Shown here: piece by piece, positions 41,401 through 43,922 of the stretch
Numbering within the stretch: the stretch's first letter is position 1
Layout of the letters: the number at the start of each line of letters is the position of its first letter
Notes under the pieces: generated by a model
What the model saw: only the letters and a program-made list of their open reading frames with translations
Databases searched by the model: none
What the model was told of the DNA's origin: nothing
Program-made: the position numbers and the translations under genes
Assembly: GCF_008124885.1 (NCBI RefSeq)
Contig: NZ_VNHX01000031.1
Location: 1-43,922, forward strand
DNA: 43,922 nt
DNA from: Sphingobacterium allocomposti
Lineage (GTDB): Bacteria > Bacteroidota > Bacteroidia > Sphingobacteriales > Sphingobacteriaceae
Direction of reading: 5' to 3'

Positions 41401-41557
41401 TCACCTCCACGGTAACACCGGCCAACGGTTGTCCCCCGCTGTCCATTACCGTGCCCCGGATGACAGCAGACTGCTGAGCGACTGAGACGAAAGGCATCAG
41501 TAGTAGTATGATCATGGATCGCTTCATCATACATAATAATCTGTTCTTTTGGTTCAT
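38468..41557 (-). CDS. SusC/RagA-family TonB-linked outer-membrane transporter without an STN domain
   Basis: Outer-membrane TonB-dependent channel for the glycan. From the ATG at 41557 it has 1029 residues. A signal peptide (MNQKNRLLCMMKRSMIILLL, then MPFVSVAQQ) is followed directly by a carboxypeptidase-like beta-sandwich (about 28-112, VIRGTVMDSGGQPLAGVTVE). The TonB-box/plug (VDEVVVVGYGTQRRALVTSA; PLYVIDGVPI; NPDFFGGWNHTF later) and the barrel follow, ending RTFTVGLNANF. No STN signalling domain lies between the signal peptide and the beta-sandwich, although an ECF sigma/FecR pair heads the operon. An upstream frame extension to 41629 has no signal-peptide logic. Confidence 0.95.
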   Translation of the reverse strand: MNQKNRLLCMMKRSMIILLLMPFVSVAQQSAVIRGTVMDSGGQPLAGVTVEVMDGVQNRRFQASTNDKGIFSLGGLTAGKSYDVTFNRLGYERYVERGFLVRAGDNNSLLVRMSVGSEKVDEVVVVGYGTQRRALVTSAISKMNVDESTLRPVSSPAQLLDGRIAGVSTATGSGNLGSGERVSIRGISSLSASNEPLYVIDGVPITNTNSNLYDFGESMSSLATLNIADIESVEILKDAASAAIYGSRATNGVVVITTRSGKEGRADIRLNVNGGMTKFPYLHKIKMADSELYVRDFNEGIANYNQQYGLRIGDSGYKRPISNPFGNLPDTDWMDIITQTGSFFTVDAAVSGGTQKMKNYFAASYTTQEGVIKTNSMDKVNLRAKMSYEVAPWLEIGTNNSANYVRNNQVPGATLGTTIIGRAIQQRPFDRPYKPNGDYYVGGTDELVFHNPMQILHEQTAYIEDLRYLGNFFATLKWKDKLSWKSSFNADVTQTYDHTYYNERHPYGLGIGRLLDRNRLIRNYLMENVLTYNDKFGDLSLNAIAGHSFQKIATRTTYIDARGFPSPSFVVASAAAETMSSSGLGIYTLESYFGRATLSYLDRYILTGTLRTDGSSRFARENRWGWFPSISAGWNISEEEFMQGSGTDLKFRMSYGRTGNQDGLGSYVYQALMAGGFNYGGNSGIAVTTFGNRDLTWEKAGQYDVGFDIGLFNGKVNLMVDWYQKNTTSLIYSMPVHATTGVTSITTNIGSMRNRGAELTLNTHFNFGQFQWLSQFNIATNKNKITSLIGDNEPISIGGNRALQVGQEIGAYFLFNMEGIYQYDGEVPKEQYDIGIRAGDVKWRDVDGNGIINDNDRVVMGSSNPDFFGGWNHTFRYKGFSLDAFFSYVYGNDVYAQWQVDVARVGHRNAVLKEYAENRWTGPGSTNKYPRPIDGDINNARNSDRWLEDGSFIRMRTLTLSYNFPKQLLGKYRVKGLRAFLQGDNLFLITNYPGWDPQVSNNMDPRFFSVDTFNVPQPRTFTVGLNANF

Positions 41558-41607
41558 AACACGTATTTCATTTTTTAACATTAAAAATTGGACAAAACGG
41601 TTCCTCC

Positions 41608-41623
41608 CGGCCCGCTCGGGCCG
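41608..41623. other. GC-rich palindrome between fecR and susC
   Basis: CGGCCC-GCTC-GGGCCG is a perfect 6-bp stem with a 4-base loop. No T-run follows on either strand, so it is unlikely to be an intrinsic terminator. On the minus strand GGAGGAACCG follows it. It could attenuate or stabilise the transcript between the regulators and the transport genes. Confidence 0.4.
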
Positions 41624-41653
41624 ATCCACATTTTTTATTCATATCGTCATTTG

Positions 41654-42730
41654 TTAATTATTTCTTGCTATGCGAATTTTACGTCCCTCTTCATGATAAA
41701 TTAAATCATTCATATTGCATATAATACCTATCACAACATTCAGGGAATCTGTAGGTTGAAACTTACCGGTAAATGACAGCTGACGTATATCCACATTGGA
41801 CAGGTCTATATCGACATCATATTTCCGGGCAACGCGGCGGAAGACCTCGTCGAGGGAAGTCTTGTTGAACGCCAGCAGGTTATCCCCGGAATCTTCGGTC
41901 TTATCGTCCGTCCCCGCTGGCAACAGCTGTTCCTTATCCAAGCGCTCAGGCACCATGTTTTTATTAGAAACGGCCCAGCGGCCGCTTACCGGATTAACAC
42001 GAAGTTCCTCTCCGGGCTTCAAATATACGTCCGAAAGGGCGACCGAACTTTTAGGAGAAGAGCGAACAACGACTTTGCCCGACATCAGGTTTACCGTAAA
42101 GACCTCAGTATGATAGGCACTGACTGAAAACGTCGTTCCTAAAGCTGTCGTGGCATATCCCTCTGCCCAAACGGTAAATGGCCTTAGGCTATCTTTCGCC
42201 ACTTTAAATGTAGCCTTTCCTTCTAAAAAGATTTCACGTCTGTCCACATCGAAATGAGATCGGTAAGCAATAGAGCTTCCCGATGTTAAAGACACGGTAG
42301 AGCCGTCTTCCAAGCGGACAACGAGATCTTCTTTATTTACGTTTCTATGCACAATTGTGTCCGGCACGGAAACAGGCGTATAAGCTGTTGCGGGCCGGGC
42401 TTCTTTGTCGTCTAAATGCTTAAAAACTATCCAGCCGGAAATCAGCAGTATGACGGCTGCCGCAACGCGGACAAAAGGCCGGATACGCTGTAGCAGCGAA
42501 ATAGGCTTCTTCTCACTGATCCCTGCAGCGGACTGTATCTGCGTAAAAATTTCTTCTGCGCGTTCTGCCTTTAAATCGCTTTCTGATGGTTCCGCAGCCA
42601 TAAATGCCTGCTCCATACGGTGTCTCCAGGCTGGATTATGCTGTTCCAAATACCGAAGGATCTCCTGCTTCTCCTTGGCAGTAGCTTTTCCCTGCCAGAA
42701 TTTCTCGATCAGATATGTTATCCTATCCAT
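41654..42730 (-). CDS. FecR-family anti-sigma factor
   Basis: Inner-membrane regulator that holds the neighbouring ECF sigma factor. The 358 residues consist of an N-terminal cytoplasmic sigma-binding domain (1-80; TYLIEKFWQGKATAKEKQEI), one membrane helix (about 86-105, FVRVAAAVILLISGWIVF), a periplasmic FecR domain (about 128-225; LVVRLEDGSTVSLTSGSSIA and REIFLEGKATFKVAKDSLRP, then FTVWAEGYATTALGT) and a C-terminal DUF4974 domain (about 285-355; LLAFNKTSLDEVFRRVARKY). DUF4974 resembles the STN fold. It is 130 bases downstream of the sigma gene on the same strand. Confidence 0.95.
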   Translation of the reverse strand: MDRITYLIEKFWQGKATAKEKQEILRYLEQHNPAWRHRMEQAFMAAEPSESDLKAERAEEIFTQIQSAAGISEKKPISLLQRIRPFVRVAAAVILLISGWIVFKHLDDKEARPATAYTPVSVPDTIVHRNVNKEDLVVRLEDGSTVSLTSGSSIAYRSHFDVDRREIFLEGKATFKVAKDSLRPFTVWAEGYATTALGTTFSVSAYHTEVFTVNLMSGKVVVRSSPKSSVALSDVYLKPGEELRVNPVSGRWAVSNKNMVPERLDKEQLLPAGTDDKTEDSGDNLLAFNKTSLDEVFRRVARKYDVDIDLSNVDIRQLSFTGKFQPTDSLNVVIGIICNMNDLIYHEEGRKIRIARNN

Positions 42731-42860
42731 GGATATTTATTCTTAAATACGTTTTCCTGTTTACGGGATAAACTCCGGTAATGGGGAGCAGGGCTATCCG
42801 GCTCTCTATTATTAAATACTTCAATATGCCGAAAAAGGGGATGCTTTTTTGGAAAGAAAA

Positions 42861-43466
42861 TTAAAATTTATCTGAAAAAGCCCCTGTAAGGACAACGAGA
42901 GTATAAAGGTGGGGATATTTGAGTGTGATATAATCCTTAATCGCACGGTTGGATTGTTTCAGATAGTCTTTCACGGAAACCGTAGACAGCCCCATCATGG
43001 AAGCAACCTCCTCTTTTGTCTTTCCTTCAAAACGACAAAGTTTGAACACTTCCTTTTTACGGGCGGGAAGAGCGTTGACTGCCTCCTCGACAATCATCCA
43101 CTGGGCGAGATAATGATCTTCATTGACAGCTTCTTCCGGTAGGATGTCTTCGTAATCGGTGTATTCCTCTATGTAATCGAGCGACTCCCGAAGCTTCTTT
43201 TTCAGGAAAGTCGTGGCTTTGTTAAAACTCACAACGAATAACCAGCCTCCTACCGATTGGTTAGACTTAATTTTGGCCCGATACTCCCACAAAGCAACAA
43301 ACACCTCCTGGAGGATATCCTCAGCATACTCGGGCTGTTTCACTATCTTCAGAATGTTGGCATAGACCGATCTGTTGTATCGATCATATAATGAACGAAA
43401 AGCGTCCACAGATCCATCAGTAAGGGCTCTGGCCAGTTTTTCATCAGACAGCTTTGAACACGTCAT
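42861..43466 (-). CDS. ECF RNA polymerase sigma factor (FecI/SigV-like, Bacteroidetes type)
   Basis: From the ATG at 43466 the protein has 201 residues. Region 2 is DAFRSLYDRYNRSVYANILK, then QPEYAEDILQEVFVALWEYR; region 4 is NALPARKKEVFKLCRFEGKT, then KEEVASMMGLSTVSVKDYLK, the helix-turn-helix. The lengths and DILQEVFVALWE motif match the sigma-70 family paired with FecR in polysaccharide loci. The upstream GTG (43514) lies inside the promoter and is rejected. It heads the operon and is probably controlled by the FecR protein downstream. Confidence 0.94.
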   Translation of the reverse strand: MTCSKLSDEKLARALTDGSVDAFRSLYDRYNRSVYANILKIVKQPEYAEDILQEVFVALWEYRAKIKSNQSVGGWLFVVSFNKATTFLKKKLRESLDYIEEYTDYEDILPEEAVNEDHYLAQWMIVEEAVNALPARKKEVFKLCRFEGKTKEEVASMMGLSTVSVKDYLKQSNRAIKDYITLKYPHLYTLVVLTGAFSDKF

Positions 43467-43486
43467 AAGTTGGTAGGTGTATTGAA

Positions 43487-43517
43487 CAAATGTACGGCAT
43501 GCAACAACAGCCACAAA
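43487..43517 (-). promoter_or_regulatory. Consensus promoter of the ECF sigma operon
   Basis: On the minus strand TTTG (43517-43514), a 19-base spacer and TACATTTG (43494-43487) give a full match to the Bacteroidota housekeeping promoter. Transcription should start near 43481, 15 bases before the ATG at 43466. A second box, TACTTTTG (43521-43514), overlaps the upstream element. Confidence 0.7.
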
Positions 43518-43852
43518 AGTATTTAAAACCCTTTGAGCTTCAGACCTAAACTATGTTATGAAATTATGAATTTTGAATGGGAACTAGCGAGTGAAGGCAG
43601 GATAGAATGGCAACAATTTCATAGACAATATATCGCCAAAAAAGTAATACGGCCTTTTAATGCTTGTTATGAAAAGCACATACCCATATGCATAAGCCCA
43701 TGTGTGCGACGGGATATATCCGATGGCAACGCATAAAAAAAGAGGTTGTCTAAAAAGCCTTTTTTTAAAAAGGAATCCCCGATACGTGAAAGTGTCGGGG
43801 ATTTTTATTGTTTGTCCTAAAAAATGGTTATTTTTAGGTGTACCCAAACAAT
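43515..43852. other. Intergenic region between the ECF sigma gene and the IS transposase
   Basis: It holds the sigma promoter, about 210 bases with no recognised function (43530-43741), then the IS left end and its internal hairpin. A plus-strand frame at 43533-43736 encodes MNFEWELASEGRIEWQQFHR and onward, without recognisable family or ribosome-binding site, and is not called a gene. Confidence 0.45.
43774..43806 (+). terminator. Stem-loop between IS end and transposase start
   Basis: AATCCCCGATAC (43774-43785) pairs with GTGTCGGGGATT (43792-43803, one G-T pair) around GTGAAA. TTTTTATTG follows on the plus strand and CCTTTTT on the minus. IS elements often carry such stems to block incoming transcription from flanking genes. 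Confidence 0.75.
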
Positions 43853-43922
43853 ATGGCAAACATACTATTCAAAGCATTACCATCCAATAGTCCGAGTCTT
43901 TTTCCGGAAGATATTTTTGCAA
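43853..43922 (+). CDS. IS1182-like transposase, N-terminal fragment (runs off window)
   Basis: ATG at 43853 opens a frame MANILFKALPSNSPSLFPED, then IFA, continuing past the window end. The pattern MANxLFKxxxxxxxxLFP is the usual start of IS1182-family DDE transposases with an InsH-like N-terminal domain in this phylum, which continue with xxxIPxNHPVR. Only 23 codons are visible, so the family call rests on this short match. Confidence 0.55.
   Translation, partial: MANILFKALPSNSPSLFPEDIFA

Larger units (their letters stand above)
43742..43922 (+). mobile_element. Left end of an IS1182-like insertion sequence (truncated by window edge)
   Basis: GAGGTTGTCTAAAAAGCC at 43742-43759 looks like a terminal inverted repeat of the GAGGCTGTCT type found at such elements. 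A stem-loop with T-run (43774-43806) follows, then the transposase start at 43853. The exact left end and the target duplication cannot be confirmed without the right end. Confidence 0.55.

Noticed and set aside
41585..41605. GGAAC-type ECF promoter ahead of susC
   Set aside because: The minus strand has GGAACCG downstream of the palindrome, but no convincing -10 partner, and the recognition sequence of this sigma factor is unknown.
41608..41623. Intrinsic terminator between fecR and susC
   Set aside because: The palindrome is strong but has no T-run on either strand; reported only as a palindrome.
43533..43736. Plus-strand open frame of 67 codons upstream of the IS
   Set aside because: No family resemblance, no ribosome-binding site, and it overlaps the sigma promoter region at its start.
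1..43922. tRNA and rRNA genes
   Set aside because: I looked for T-loop motifs (GTTCRANYC) and conserved rRNA segments in the intergenic regions on both strands and saw none.

Overview
The window looks like a chromosomal segment of a Bacteroidota member, most likely family Sphingobacteriaceae in the broad sense (Pedobacter, Parapedobacter or Sphingobacterium relatives). The reasons are: a split ATP synthase operon without atpD/atpC, a long-form IspG, SusC/SusD with an ECF sigma/FecR pair, a type IX secretion sorting domain, mannonate enzymes of the UxuA/SDR type, and many promoters of the Bacteroidota type (TAnnTTTG at -7, sometimes TTTG about 19 bases upstream). Genus cannot be fixed by eye. 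No rRNA, tRNA, CRISPR array or prophage was seen.

Layout. 1-78 is the tail of a plus-strand reading frame that meets the ATP synthase operon at a shared terminator. 313-6213 (minus) is atpZ, a four-helix AtpI-position protein, atpB, atpE, atpF, atpH, atpA, atpG. 6319-8541 (minus) is a Pif1-like helicase and 8698-9201 (plus) a cupin. 9202-10420 is a repeat-rich island: REP-like hairpins, a tandem 93-bp duplication and a REP-associated tyrosine transposase (RAYT). Then come parE and purU (plus), a further REP-like element, a SAM-dependent methyltransferase and an MlaFE-type lipid ABC transporter (minus), a LiaF-like membrane protein and ispG (plus), a tiny type IX sorting-domain protein (minus), kup (plus) behind a possibly structured RNA, an APC amino-acid permease and an AcpH-like protein (minus), tyrS, a TonB-C protein, ftsK, lolA and a LacI regulator (plus), and uxuA with an SDR mannonate oxidoreductase (minus).

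34343-43517 (minus) is one coherent nutrient-acquisition locus. It holds an ECF sigma factor, a FecR anti-sigma factor, a SusC/SusD pair, a phosphodiester glycosidase (NAGPA-domain) lipoprotein and a BACON/beta-helix lipoprotein, and ends in a strong terminator. It has no classical glycoside hydrolase; its only recognisable catalytic domain is one known to cleave sugar-1-phosphodiester bonds. The SusC lacks the STN domain normally used to signal to FecR. An IS element starts about 225 bp upstream of the sigma promoter and runs off the window with the first 23 codons of an IS1182-like transposase.

The most interesting observations are: (1) the SusCD/phosphodiester-glycosidase locus; (2) the RAYT lying between two half elements that together equal the intact three-hairpin elements nearby; (3) a terminator-like stem directly behind atpE inside the ATP synthase operon; (4) a 129-residue protein that is almost only a type IX sorting domain; (5) a possible structured RNA upstream of kup; (6) a parE terminator whose loop appears to have received a repeat element.
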